A DNA stretch of 64,000 nucleotides from Actinokineospora iranica (GTDB lineage: Bacteria; Actinomycetota; Actinomycetes; Mycobacteriales; Pseudonocardiaceae). The notes beneath the pieces were generated by a model. It saw only the letters and a list, made by a program, of their open reading frames with translations, did no database searches and had not been told where the DNA came from. The stretch is from positions 186,001 to 250,000 of the forward strand of contig NZ_FMZZ01000002.1 in assembly GCF_900101685.1 (NCBI RefSeq), given 5' to 3'. Made by a program: the position numbers and the translations under genes. Of the stretch, positions 10,250 through 18,932 are shown piece by piece (positions within the stretch are counted from its first letter, which is position 1; the number at the start of each line of letters is the position of its first letter).

Positions 10250-10285
10250 TGCCTCGCCTTTCCGGTCACTCCCCGCCTGCTCGCC

Positions 10286-11719
10286 CTACCGGCTCGCCGC
10301 CGAGGCCCGCCGCCGCGAGAGCGCGTCGACGGTCGCCGCGAGCAGCAGCACGAGCCCGGTGACGATGTTGACCACCGCGGCGGGCTGCTCCAGCAGGCCG
10401 AGCCCGTTCTCGACCACGGCGAGCACGAGCCCGCCGACCACGGCGTGGAAGACCTTGCCCCGGCCGCCGAACAGCGAGGTGCCGCCGATCACGGCCGCGC
10501 CGACGGCGAACAGCAGCGTATTGAGCCCACCCGCCTGCGGGTCGACCGACCCCACCTTGGACGAGTAGACGATCGCGCCCAGCGCGGCCACCGACGAGCA
10601 CACCACGAACACGCTGGCGCGGATCTTGCCCACGTTGATGCCCGCCCGCCGGGCCGCCTCGGCGTTGCCGCCGACGGCGTAGATGTGGCGGCCGTAGCGG
10701 GTCCGGTTGAGCGTGTAGGTGCCGACGACGAGCAGCACCAGCACGATGGGCACCACATACGGCACGCCCCGGATCACGACGAAATCGTTGAGCGAGCGGT
10801 CGAGCGTAAGCGCGAACGTCGCGAGAGCGGCGAGCACGGCGACCGCGCCGACCTTGGCCAGCACGACCGGCGTCGGCGCGGTGACTAGCCCCCGGTTGAG
10901 CCTGCCGACGTGCTCGCCGAGGACCACCAGGGCGTACCCGCCCGCCCCGACGGCGAACAGCGCCCAGCTCCCGGCCACGGACATGGTGCCGTTGGCGACG
11001 GAGAACAAAACCGGCTGGGTGCCGATGCCGAACACCCCGCCCTCCCCGATGAACTGCAGGATCACCCCCTGCCAGGTGATGAACAGCGCCAGCGTCACCA
11101 CGAACGACGGCATCCCGATCTTGGACACCAGGAACCCCGTGATCACCCCGATCGCCGTCCCCACACACACGGCGAGCAGCATCTCCACCCACGGGTTGGG
11201 CGCCACCCCCGACATGGCGACCCCCACCGCGACCAGCGACAGCGCCGCCCCCACCCAGATCCGCATCACCAGCGCCAGCACAGCCGCGACCACCAGACCG
11301 CCGACGAAGACAGAGAAGACGGTGCTGCCCATGCCGCCGAGGAGGTTGCCGGAGCGCACGTAGTGCATGGCCATCACCGCCGCGCACACCCCCGACGCCG
11401 TCCCCGCGGACAGGTCGATCTCCCCCAGCAGCAGGACGAACACCAGCCCCATCGCGATGATCATCTTGCCCGCGCCCTGGGCGAGCAGGTTGGCGGTGTT
11501 GTCCAAGGTCAGAAAGCTGTCCGAGAGCGCCCAGAACACCACCACCAACGCCCCAAGCCCCAACACGGCGGGCAGCGAGCCAAGGTCGCCACCCCGCAAC
11601 CGGGCAAGGTAATCGCGGACGGCTTCCCCGGTGGACTGGGTGGTGGTGTCGATGCCGAAGTCGGAAATGGCGCCGCCCGGTTCGCTCCTGGGCAACGCGG
11701 CGGATGGTGTGTCGGTCAT
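10286..11719 (-). CDS. Sugar ABC transporter permease (XylH-like, CUT2 class)
   Basis: A 477-residue integral membrane protein with 11-12 predicted helices after a cytoplasmic N-terminus of about 48 residues. CUT2 permease signatures are clear: GEIDLSAGTASGVCAA (about residue 98), RTRYGRHIYAVGGNAEAARRAGI and AVIGGTSLFGGRGKV. It would form the channel for a pentose or similar sugar with the ATPase and binding protein encoded upstream. A 268-base gap holding a dispersed repeat separates it from the ATPase gene, unusual in an otherwise compact operon. Confidence 0.93.
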   Translation of the reverse strand: MTDTPSAALPRSEPGGAISDFGIDTTTQSTGEAVRDYLARLRGGDLGSLPAVLGLGALVVVFWALSDSFLTLDNTANLLAQGAGKMIIAMGLVFVLLLGEIDLSAGTASGVCAAVMAMHYVRSGNLLGGMGSTVFSVFVGGLVVAAVLALVMRIWVGAALSLVAVGVAMSGVAPNPWVEMLLAVCVGTAIGVITGFLVSKIGMPSFVVTLALFITWQGVILQFIGEGGVFGIGTQPVLFSVANGTMSVAGSWALFAVGAGGYALVVLGEHVGRLNRGLVTAPTPVVLAKVGAVAVLAALATFALTLDRSLNDFVVIRGVPYVVPIVLVLLVVGTYTLNRTRYGRHIYAVGGNAEAARRAGINVGKIRASVFVVCSSVAALGAIVYSSKVGSVDPQAGGLNTLLFAVGAAVIGGTSLFGGRGKVFHAVVGGLVLAVVENGLGLLEQPAAVVNIVTGLVLLLAATVDALSRRRASAASR

Positions 11720-11763
11720 GTTCCCTCACGTGATGACGGCGAGTCGGCGGTCAGGCCCTCCGC

Positions 11764-11930
11764 GGTTATCCACAGGCAAGAGCTCGCGAGTTCGGCTGAT
11801 CGCGGCGGACGTGTCCGGTGGCAATGACGCTTCCTGAGTTGTCCACAGGCAAGATCGTTCCCGCCTCGACTGTCGGTGCGCCCCGATAGACTGGAGCGGG
11901 GCGGCCCCCCGGGGAGGGTGGGGTTTGCCG
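11764..11930 (+). repeat. Dispersed repeat inside the sugar-transporter operon, with DnaA-box-like words
   Basis: The core runs from TTGTCCACAGGCAAGATCGT (11839-) through TGTCGG and CCCCGATAGACTGGA to GGGGAGGGTGGGGTTTG. The same ordered words occur in reverse orientation at 29465-29552. A second TTATCCACAGGCAAG word lies 74 bases upstream at 11766. TTATCCACA and TTGTCCACA are the E. coli and actinobacterial DnaA-box consensus. The element sits between ATPase and permease genes on the opposite strand. No protein is encoded. Confidence 0.75.
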
Positions 11931-11987
11931 TCGCGCGGGGGCGGGGTGAACGGTGGGGGGTGGAACGGTGCGGCGGGGTTGGGCGGG

Positions 11988-12761
11988 TTAGACGGTGGCG
12001 GTTTCGGGGCGGGCGAGGCCTAGGTCGCCGGAGCGGCCCGCGGTGATCAGTTCGACGATTTGGCCGTGGGTGACGTCGCGGGTGGCGACCTCGGCGACCA
12101 TGCGACCCAGGTAGAGGGTGGCTATCCGGTCGGCGACCTCGAAGACGTCCGCCATGTTGTGGCTGATCAGGACCACGCCGAGGCCCTGTTCGGCGAGTCG
12201 GCGGACCAGGTCGAGGACCTGGCGGGTCTGGGCGACGCCGAGGGCGGCGGTGGGCTCGTCCAGCAGCACGACCTTGCTTTCCCACAGCACGGACTTGGCG
12301 ATGGCCACGGTCTGGCGCTGGCCGCCGGACAGGGCCGAGACCGGGGTGCGGACCGACTTGACCGTGCGCACCGACAGCGACGCGAGGGTGTCCCGGGCGG
12401 CTTTCTCCATGGCCGCCTCGTCCAGGAGCCAGTCGCTGCCGCGTTCGCGGCCGAGGAACATGTTCTGGACGATGTCCAGGTTGTCGGCGAGCGCCAGGTC
12501 CTGGTAGACGACCTCGATGCCGAGGCGGGCCGCGTCGCGGGGGCCGCCGATCGACACCCGCTCCCCGGCGAAGCGCACCTGGCCCGAGTCCATCGGGTGG
12601 ATGCCCGCGACGCATTTGACCAGGGTGGACTTGCCCGCGCCGTTGTCGCCGACGAGCGCGGTCACCTCACCCGCGCGCACGGTGAAGTCCACGTCGTGCA
12701 GCACGTGCACGGGGCCAAAACTCTTGTTGAGCCCGGTGAGTTCGAGAACAGGTTCGCTCAT
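11988..12761 (-). CDS. Sugar ABC transporter ATP-binding protein (XylG-like)
   Basis: A 257-residue ATPase with Walker A GDNGAGKST, signature LSGGQRQTVAIAKSVL, Walker B VVLLDEPTAAL and the H-loop SHN. Many CUT2 ATPases are two fused domains of about 500 residues; this has one domain and must dimerise, as in several actinobacterial relatives. It lies 60 bases after the binding-protein gene. Confidence 0.93.
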   Translation of the reverse strand: MSEPVLELTGLNKSFGPVHVLHDVDFTVRAGEVTALVGDNGAGKSTLVKCVAGIHPMDSGQVRFAGERVSIGGPRDAARLGIEVVYQDLALADNLDIVQNMFLGRERGSDWLLDEAAMEKAARDTLASLSVRTVKSVRTPVSALSGGQRQTVAIAKSVLWESKVVLLDEPTAALGVAQTRQVLDLVRRLAEQGLGVVLISHNMADVFEVADRIATLYLGRMVAEVATRDVTHGQIVELITAGRSGDLGLARPETATV

Positions 12762-12821
12762 GGCGGCCTCCAGGGGCTGGGCCGGTCCGCGGACCCCGCG
12801 ACCGCGGACCGGCGGGACGGG

Positions 12822-13928
12822 TCAGCTGATGCCAAGCCGCGCGCACACCGCGGCCAAGTCGCCGCCGCAGATGTCGCCCGCGGTGACGTAGCCCTCTTCC
12901 ACAACCAACTTGGCGGTGTCCTTCGTGGTGAGCCGCGGTTCCAGCAGCACCGACTTGACCTTGCGGTTGCCCTTGGGGTCGTCGCTGGACTTGTCGGCGA
13001 TCGAGTCGGCGGTCGCGGTGTCGTTCTTGGCCAGCGCCGCGGCGAGCCGGGCGGCGGCCTCGGCCTCCTGCTTGATCGGCTTGAACACGGTCATGTGCTG
13101 CTCGCCGCGCAGCACGGCCATCAGACCGTCCGGGGTGGCGTCCTGCCCGGTCACCGGGACCTTGCCCGCGAGGCCGTTCTTGCGCAGCACCGTGATCACC
13201 GCGCCCGCGAGCCCGTCGTTGGCGGCGACGACACCGTCGACCTTGCCCCCGTTGGCGGTGAGGATCTGCTCGAAGGTGACGCCGCCCTTCTGATTGTCCC
13301 ACCCGTCGATGGGCTGCGACCGGACCAGTTTGAGCGCGCCGGAGTCGTAGAGCGGCTGGAGGACGTTGCGCTGCCCGGTGTGGAACAGGGTCGCGTTGTT
13401 GTCGGTCGGCGCGCCCTCGATCTCGATCACCTGCGCGCCCGGCTTGTCCTTGAGCGCGTCCGCGAGGCTGCGGCCCTGCACCTCGCCGACCTTCACGTTG
13501 TCGAAGGAGACGTAGTAGTCCGAGCCGCCGCCGAGGTTGAGCCGGTCGTAGTCGATGGTCGGGATGCCCCGCGCCTTGGCCTTGGCCGCGACCGCGCCGC
13601 CGACCTCGCTGTTGATCGAGGCGATCACCAGGACCTTCACGCCCTGGCTGATCATGCCGTCGGCGAGGGTGCTGAACTTCTGCACGTCGCCTTGCGCGTT
13701 CCGCACATCCGGGTCGAGGCCCTGCGCCCGCATCGCGGACTCGATCATGGGTTTGTCGAAGCCTTCCCAGCGGGCCGAGGTCGCGGTCTCGGGCAGGATG
13801 ACGCCGACTTTGACGCCACCCGCCGCACCGGTGTCCTGGTTGTCAGCGGGTGGCGCGGCTTGGTTGGCGCCACAGGCGGTGAGAACGCCTAGTCCTGCGG
13901 CGAAGAGGGCCAGTTTCTTGCTGCGCAT
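12822..13928 (-). CDS. Sugar-binding lipoprotein (XylF-like)
   Basis: A 368-residue periplasmic-binding-protein type 1. The signal peptide ends in the lipobox LTACG, so the mature protein is tethered to the membrane through Cys19. XylF-like blocks are VGVILPETATSARWEG, VLVIASINSEVGGAV, IPTIDYDRL and DYYVSFDNVKVGE. ATG at 13928 is chosen: AAAGGGA lies upstream and the signal peptide starts there. First gene of the operon; the likely ligand is xylose or a related pentose, but specificity cannot be read from sequence. Confidence 0.93.
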   Translation of the reverse strand: MRSKKLALFAAGLGVLTACGANQAAPPADNQDTGAAGGVKVGVILPETATSARWEGFDKPMIESAMRAQGLDPDVRNAQGDVQKFSTLADGMISQGVKVLVIASINSEVGGAVAAKAKARGIPTIDYDRLNLGGGSDYYVSFDNVKVGEVQGRSLADALKDKPGAQVIEIEGAPTDNNATLFHTGQRNVLQPLYDSGALKLVRSQPIDGWDNQKGGVTFEQILTANGGKVDGVVAANDGLAGAVITVLRKNGLAGKVPVTGQDATPDGLMAVLRGEQHMTVFKPIKQEAEAAARLAAALAKNDTATADSIADKSSDDPKGNRKVKSVLLEPRLTTKDTAKLVVEEGYVTAGDICGGDLAAVCARLGIS

Positions 13929-13984
13929 CAGTCGTCCCTTTCCAAGGCCGGGGGACGCGCCGCCTGGGCCCGGGCGACGGGTCG

Positions 13985-14007
13985 ATATGTTGCGCCTCAC
14001 AACATAT
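13985..14007 (-). promoter_or_regulatory. Candidate ROK-repressor operator before the sugar operon
   Basis: ATATGTTG (13985-13992) and CAACATAT (14000-14007) form a perfect inverted repeat with a seven-base spacer, 57 bases before the binding-protein ATG. It is strikingly A/T-rich for this genome and lies where a repressor would block transcription. Confidence 0.6.
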
Positions 14008-14161
14008 GCGCCCTTGCCGGGTGACCGGAAGCACACTGGCTCGATTCAGATGCGGTCTTGCGGACACGTTTCGGCAACGGAGTCGACATCTGGGTGGCCT
14101 TGTTGCTCGATGGGGGCTTCTGCTGGGGCGTGGCTGTGGTGGTTGGCTCGATGGGCGCAGG

Positions 14162-14367
14162 TTCCGCCTGGCAGATGCTCGGGTTCGCTGCACCGCACCC
14201 ATCGAGCACTGGGCGGGCCTCTGTTCGGCCTGGCAGGCGCTCGGGTGTGCTGCTCCGTCCCGTCGAGCACCTGGCAGGGCCGGGCTTGGTTGGCAGGGGG
14301 CGGATTTGCTTCTTGACCCCATCGAGCACCTGGCAGGGTCGGGTTCGGCCTGGCAGGAGGGCGGCTA
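14162..14367. repeat. Direct repeats of about 62 bp, three full and one partial copy
   Basis: Copies begin at 14162, 14224, 14286 and 14344. Each opens with TTCGGCCTGGCAGG or a variant and contains CCATCGAGCACCTGGCAGGG about 45 bases in. The last copy is cut after ~24 bases. Inverted pieces (GCTCGATGGG) lie at 14106 and 14148. The array fills the gap between the sugar operon promoter and the helicase 3' end and has no credible coding frame. Confidence 0.75.
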
Positions 14368-14416
14368 GAGGGTGCGCCGCGCCTGTGGACAACTGGCGAT
14401 CACGGGAGTGCGGAGG

Positions 14417-16156
14417 TCACCAGGAGCGGAGGGTGGCGATCCGCTCTTCCAGCTGTTCGACGGTGGCCATGGCGGTGGGTGGGCCGCCGCAGGCGCGGCG
14501 GAGTTCGCCATGGATGAGGCCGTGGGGTTTGCCGGTGCGGTGGTGGGCCATGCCGACCAGGGCGTTGAGTTCTTTTCGGAGGGCGGCCAGGCGTTCCTGG
14601 ACCGACTGCGGCTGGGGCGGTTTGGGGGGTTCGGGTTTGCGCTCGGCCGCCGCCTTCGAGCGTTCGTCCAGTTGTTGGGACTGGCGTTGGCGGAGCAGTG
14701 CGCGGACCTGGTCTGGTTCCAGGAGGCCGGGCAGGCCCAGGTATTCCTCTTCCTCGGCCGAGCCCGCGAACGCGGCCGTGCCGAACGAGGAACCGTCGAA
14801 GATGACCTGGTCGAGTTCGGCTGAGGCACCCAGGGAGGTGTAGGCCTTCTCGTCCTCGCCGGGCTCGTCCTTGGTGCGGTTGGCGTCGGCGAGAAGTTGG
14901 TCGTCCCAGGCGTCGTTCTCCCGGTGGGGTTTGCCCAGGACGTGGTCGCGTTCGGCCTCCAGCTGGCTGGCCAGGTCGAGCAGGACCGGGACCGAGGGGA
15001 GGAAGACGCTGGCGGTTTCACCTGGGCGTCTGGCGCGGACGTAGCGGCCGATCGCCTGGGCGAAGAACAGGGGGGTGGACGCGCTGGTGGCGTAGACGCC
15101 GACCGCCAGGCGGGGGACGTCGACGCCCTCGCTGACCATGCGGACGGCGACGAGCCAGCGGGTGTCGGAGTCGGAGAACTCCTGGATGCGGCCCGACGCC
15201 TTCGGGTCGTCGGAGAGGACCAGGGTGGGCTCGTCGCCGGTCATCCGTTCGAGGATCTTGGCATAGGCCTTGGCCGTGGTGTGGTCGGAGGCGATGACCA
15301 GGCCGCCCGCGTCGGGGACGCCGCCGTTGCGCAGCTGGGTCAGGCGGGTGTCGGCCGCGCCGAGGACAGCGGGAATCCACTCCCCCGCCGGATCAAGAGC
15401 AGTGCGCCACGCGCGGGCTGTCTGTTCGGCGGTAAGCGGCTCTCCCAGGCGGGCGGTGAACTCTTCTCCCGCGCTCGTGCGCCAGCTTGCCTCGCCGGAG
15501 TAAGCCAGGAAGATCACCGGGCGGACCACGCCGTCGCGGAGGGCGTCGGCGTAGCCGTAGGTGTGGTCGGCCTTGCTGCGCAGGAAGCCGGCGCCGTCGG
15601 GCTCGTACTCGATGAACGGAATCGGCGAGTCGTCGCTGCGGAACGGGGTTCCGGTGAGCGAGAGCCTGCGGGTCGCCGGGGTGAACGCCTCCCGGACGGC
15701 TTCGCCCCAGCTCTTGGCGTCGCCGCCGTGGTGGATCTCGTCGAGGATCACCAGCGTCTTGCGCTGCTCGGTGCGGACCCGGTGCAGGCTGGGGTGGGCG
15801 GCGACCTGGGCGTAGGTGACGGCGACACCCCGGTAGTCGCGGGAGGTGGCGCCCATGGAGTTGGTGAAGTTCGGGTCGATGGGGATGCCCGCCAGGCTCG
15901 CCGACGCCGCCCACTGGTGCTTGAGGTGCTCGGTCGGCGCGACGATCGTCAGCGACTCGACGGTGCGGTCGGCCAGCAGCTCGGCGGCGACCCGCAGCCC
16001 GAAGACGGTCTTGCCCGCGCCGGGGGTCGCCACCGCGAGGAAGTCCTTGGGACGGCGGGTGAGGTACTTGGTCAACGCCCGGCGCTGCCAGTCACGCAGC
16101 GGGCGCGCCGCCGGGGCCTGCGCCTGGGAGTCGGGTTCCACCTCGGCCCGGGTCAC
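14417..16156 (-). CDS. Superfamily 2 DEAD/DEAH-box helicase
   Basis: A helicase of about 579 residues. Motif I is VATPGAGKT, motif II DEIHHGG, motif III SLTGTPFRSD, and motif VI QAIGRYVRARR, with RecA-like domain 2 carrying SEGVDVPRLAVGV. The C-terminal 180 residues are charged, Gln/Glu-rich and probably helical. The substrate is unknown. The start is uncertain: GTG at 16156 (VTRAEVEPDSQ) is the most likely of several in-frame GTGs at 16156, 16180 and 16201; the longer frame up to 16501 overlaps the divergent membrane gene. Confidence 0.88.
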   Translation of the reverse strand: MTRAEVEPDSQAQAPAARPLRDWQRRALTKYLTRRPKDFLAVATPGAGKTVFGLRVAAELLADRTVESLTIVAPTEHLKHQWAASASLAGIPIDPNFTNSMGATSRDYRGVAVTYAQVAAHPSLHRVRTEQRKTLVILDEIHHGGDAKSWGEAVREAFTPATRRLSLTGTPFRSDDSPIPFIEYEPDGAGFLRSKADHTYGYADALRDGVVRPVIFLAYSGEASWRTSAGEEFTARLGEPLTAEQTARAWRTALDPAGEWIPAVLGAADTRLTQLRNGGVPDAGGLVIASDHTTAKAYAKILERMTGDEPTLVLSDDPKASGRIQEFSDSDTRWLVAVRMVSEGVDVPRLAVGVYATSASTPLFFAQAIGRYVRARRPGETASVFLPSVPVLLDLASQLEAERDHVLGKPHRENDAWDDQLLADANRTKDEPGEDEKAYTSLGASAELDQVIFDGSSFGTAAFAGSAEEEEYLGLPGLLEPDQVRALLRQRQSQQLDERSKAAAERKPEPPKPPQPQSVQERLAALRKELNALVGMAHHRTGKPHGLIHGELRRACGGPPTAMATVEQLEERIATLRSW

Positions 16157-16362
16157 GGGATGCCCCAGCTCCTTCCGCACGTCGTGAACGCTCTTGAACA
16201 CACAGCTCGTCTTGACACAGTCGTCTTGCCACTGCCCGGCCCAAACAGACCGATGCCCCCAGCGGCTCCCGCCGGGCGGTCGGTGCGCGGCGGTTCGGAC
16301 CCGGTGGAGGGCGATCGTGAGGATACCTTCCGGGGACCCATGATCGCCGCCGGTCGCGACAC

Positions 16363-17523
16363 GTGGATAACGATCAGCACGTGGTCGCGCCGAACGGGCG
16401 GCCATGGACCATGCTTGTGACCGCGATGATCCCGCAGCCTGACCACCGGACCGGCCGCGACGGGACACCGGAGCGCCGCGCGCCGCGCCGGGGGCCGTCA
16501 CGGCTGGTCGCGCGCACCCTGTCGAAGGCCTGGGACGGCAACCTGTTCTCCGAGGCCGCCGAGGCCGCGTTCTGGCAGGTGCTGTCGCTGCCGCCGCTGC
16601 TGCTCGGCCTGCTCGGCAGCCTCGGCTATGTGGCCGAGTGGTTCGGCCAGGACGTGATCGACGCGGTCAAGGCCGACATCATCGACATCTCGCGGACCGC
16701 GTTCAGTGGGAACGTGGTGACGCAGATCATCGAGCCGACCGTGAACGACGTGCTCACCGTGGGGCGCGGGGAGATCGTGTCGGTGGGCTTCCTGATCTCG
16801 CTGTGGGCGGGGTCCTCGGCGATGTCGTCGTTCGTGGACGCGATCACCGTCGCGCACGACCAGTACGGGGTGCGCAACGAGGTGTGGCAGCGGATCTTCG
16901 CGCTGCTGCTCTACGTGGCGAGCCTGGTCCTGCTGGTCGTCGGGCTGCCGGTGCTGGCGCTGGGCCCGGACCTGCTGCCGAACCTGCTGCCCTCGGCGTG
17001 GCGGCCGACGATCACCGCGTGGCTGGACATCGCCTACTACCCGATCATCGGCCTGCTGATCGTGCTGGCGCTGGCGACGCTCTACAAGCTGGCCCTGCCG
17101 CGCAAGCTGCCGTGGCACCGGGGGCTGCCGGGCGCCCTGCTGGCGATGGTGTTCTTCCTGCTCTCCAGCATCGGGCTGCGGCTCTACATCGGCTGGATCA
17201 CCACCACCGGCTACACCTACGGCGCGCTGGCGACGCCGATCGCGTTCCTGCTGTTCGCGTTCTTCATCGGCCTCGCGGTGGTCATCGGGGCATACTTCAA
17301 CGCCGCCATCCAGGAGATGTGGCCCGCCAGGATGACCCGGCGGCAGCGGCGGCGCTGGCGGCGGCTGGAGATGGAGCGCGCGGCGGAGAAGATCCGCACC
17401 AGCGAGAGCGAGCGCGCCTGGCGCGAGTCCGGGCGCCCGGCGGAGCCCGCCGACCAGGTGGGTTCGGCGGGCTCTGCCGATGGCACCGACTCGGTGCAGG
17501 CGCGCCAGGACCACAGCGGGTGA
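16363..17523 (+). CDS. YihY/BrkB family membrane protein
   Basis: A 386-residue protein with six or so hydrophobic helices between about residues 65 and 320, including FWQVLSLPPLLLGLLGSLGY and LISLWAGSSAMSSFVDAI, which is the family's conserved core. The C-terminal 70 residues are a highly charged cytoplasmic tail (MTRRQRRRWRRLEMERAAEK). The family was once annotated as RNase BN; transport or virulence roles are suggested but not settled. Rv2707 is the likely orthologue. GTG at 16363 is used; ATG at 16426 would drop 21 residues. Neither has a clear ribosome-binding site. Confidence 0.85.
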   Translation: MDNDQHVVAPNGRPWTMLVTAMIPQPDHRTGRDGTPERRAPRRGPSRLVARTLSKAWDGNLFSEAAEAAFWQVLSLPPLLLGLLGSLGYVAEWFGQDVIDAVKADIIDISRTAFSGNVVTQIIEPTVNDVLTVGRGEIVSVGFLISLWAGSSAMSSFVDAITVAHDQYGVRNEVWQRIFALLLYVASLVLLVVGLPVLALGPDLLPNLLPSAWRPTITAWLDIAYYPIIGLLIVLALATLYKLALPRKLPWHRGLPGALLAMVFFLLSSIGLRLYIGWITTTGYTYGALATPIAFLLFAFFIGLAVVIGAYFNAAIQEMWPARMTRRQRRRWRRLEMERAAEKIRTSESERAWRESGRPAEPADQVGSAGSADGTDSVQARQDHSG

Positions 17524-17758
17524 CCACGGGCAGCAGAGGATGCCGAACACTCGAATCCCGCCTGCGACGCCTCGGCAGCACTCGTCGTCGCGCCGCAGCC
17601 GATCACCCTCTGTGAACCTGTCCGATTTGGACACTCGGCATCCGCTGACCGGGGTCATACTTTTGGTTGACGCGGAATAGATCAGGAAAGACGCCATGCC
17701 AAACGCGCCGCGAACCAGGAAGCCCAGTCGGACGAGCCAGAACTCCAACCCATCTGAC

Positions 17759-18079
17759 TCACCTCTCCGGGAGGGCAGCGAGCACCCGCTCACTGCCCTC
17801 CCGGCACGTTTCCCCCACCGCGATCCTGCGCACACGCGGGGAGGCCACCTCAGCCACCCGCCCATCCTCGATCAAGGCCGAGTTCGACCACAGCACGGGC
17901 AACACCTCCTCGAAAACCGAGACAAGGGGGCTCACGCATTCGACAGAGAGATTGAGTACCGCCATCATCCCCAAACCGCTATGCCCGACGGTGATCTCCG
18001 CGAAATCCTCGATGACCCGATATTCAATCGGCCCACCATTCACACCCAAGGCGACCATAACTGCCCGCGGCAACGTCAC
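17759..18079 (-). CDS. Uncharacterised 106-residue protein
   Basis: I do not recognise this family. It has a regular hydrophobic pattern (VMVALGVNGGPIEYRVIEDF, GMMAVLNLSVECVSPL) and an acidic/basic C-terminus. GTG at 18079 is chosen because AAGGAG lies eight bases upstream, within the 15-base gap after the preceding gene; TTG at 18085 would be too close to that site. It ends the three-gene operon of 18854-17759. Codon use is less GC-biased than in the flanking housekeeping genes, as in its two operon partners. Confidence 0.6.
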   Translation of the reverse strand: MTLPRAVMVALGVNGGPIEYRVIEDFAEITVGHSGLGMMAVLNLSVECVSPLVSVFEEVLPVLWSNSALIEDGRVAEVASPRVRRIAVGETCREGSERVLAALPER

Positions 18080-18094
18080 ACCCAATTCTCCTTG

Positions 18095-18712
18095 TCACAC
18101 ATCCACGATCGCACAATCACGCAACTCCCGAAACAGATTCGCCGCGACGGTCCACCGCACAGCGGGGTCTCCCCAAGGAACCAACTCCAGCGCGACCGGC
18201 ACCGGAAACGGCCTCCCCGCCCGGTAGCGCACCCCCGAAACCCCCACGATCGGCGAACCACCCGCCCGAACAACAACATGCCCCCGCCGCAACGCGGGAC
18301 ACGCGCGCACAGAAACCCGAAGACAGGCTAGGCAAATCGGCGGTTCGGTGACCCCCATCCCCTCCGGCCACCCCGGCCAGTCACCCCGATGATCCTGGAG
18401 CACCCACAGCACACCATCGCCGGTCCGCTCGGCCGGACCCCCGCAAACCTGACACAGCAACTTCCGCATCGCCCGCCGCTGCCGCGCCGAATGAACCTTG
18501 CCGAACACCGGCCTGCCCCGCCCGGGACACAACGGCGTCCGAATCCACAACACCCCATTGCGGTCACGATCCCCGACAACTTCATCCGAATAAGCGACAC
18601 CCACCCCACTGGAATGCGCCACGACCCGACTCGGCGGTGCTTCCTCCGCACTCCACATGGTGATGTAAGGAACGACAAGATCCCTCGACATCGCGTCGAT
18701 TTCAGTGCCCAT
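18095..18712 (-). CDS. Uncharacterised protein with Cys-pair motifs
   Basis: A 205-residue protein carrying two CxxC pairs, LCQVCGG and ICLACLR, about 40 residues apart around the middle. These probably form a zinc ribbon. The region before them is mixed beta (SRDLVVPYITMWSAEE), and a beta-rich domain with PVALELVPWGDPAVRW follows. Similar proteins occur near Xre regulators in other actinomycetes, but no function is known to me. The ATG at 18712 overlaps the end of the small upstream gene by 11 bases, suggesting translational coupling. ATG at 18691 is an alternative. Confidence 0.65.
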   Translation of the reverse strand: MGTEIDAMSRDLVVPYITMWSAEEAPPSRVVAHSSGVGVAYSDEVVGDRDRNGVLWIRTPLCPGRGRPVFGKVHSARQRRAMRKLLCQVCGGPAERTGDGVLWVLQDHRGDWPGWPEGMGVTEPPICLACLRVSVRACPALRRGHVVVRAGGSPIVGVSGVRYRAGRPFPVPVALELVPWGDPAVRWTVAANLFRELRDCAIVDV

Positions 18713-18854
18713 CACGGTCACCGCCGTCGCCCCCGCGCACCTCAACGGCGGCGAACTCCTTGTTCCGCCCACGCGGGCGAACACGAGTGCTTTCCTCGAC
18801 CACACCAAGGATCGCGACCATCGCGACCACACCCAAGACAAGCATCACAACCAT
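18702..18854 (-). CDS. Small single-span membrane peptide (50 residues)
   Basis: An open frame not usually called because of its length. ATG at 18854 is preceded by a perfect AGGAGG six bases upstream, the best ribosome-binding site in this region. The first ~19 residues are strongly hydrophobic (MVVMLVLGVVAMVAILGVV), followed by a charged tail rich in Arg, Gly and Asp. It overlaps the start of the Cys-pair protein by 11 bases. This looks like a real membrane peptide, first gene of the operon. Confidence 0.6.
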   Translation of the reverse strand: MVVMLVLGVVAMVAILGVVEESTRVRPRGRNKEFAAVEVRGGDGGDRDGH

Positions 18855-18932
18855 GCGTCACCTCCTGATCGAACGTGACGCTATGCACCAGCCGAGGTCG
18901 GTCCTTAACAAGCCGTTACGACCGGGGGAGCT

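Noticed and set aside
11764-11850. A chromosomal replication origin, because of TTATCCACA and TTGTCCACA words
   Set aside because: Only two words, inside an operon, with no dnaA, dnaN or A/T-rich unwinding region nearby; they belong to a dispersed repeat.
14162-14367. A second CRISPR array
   Set aside because: The copies are similar along their whole length, with no alternation of constant repeats and unique spacers, and the period is not regular.
16498-17865. A 455-residue minus-strand frame across the BrkB gene
   Set aside because: Antisense shadow of a clear membrane-protein gene, with His/Arg/Gln-rich composition.
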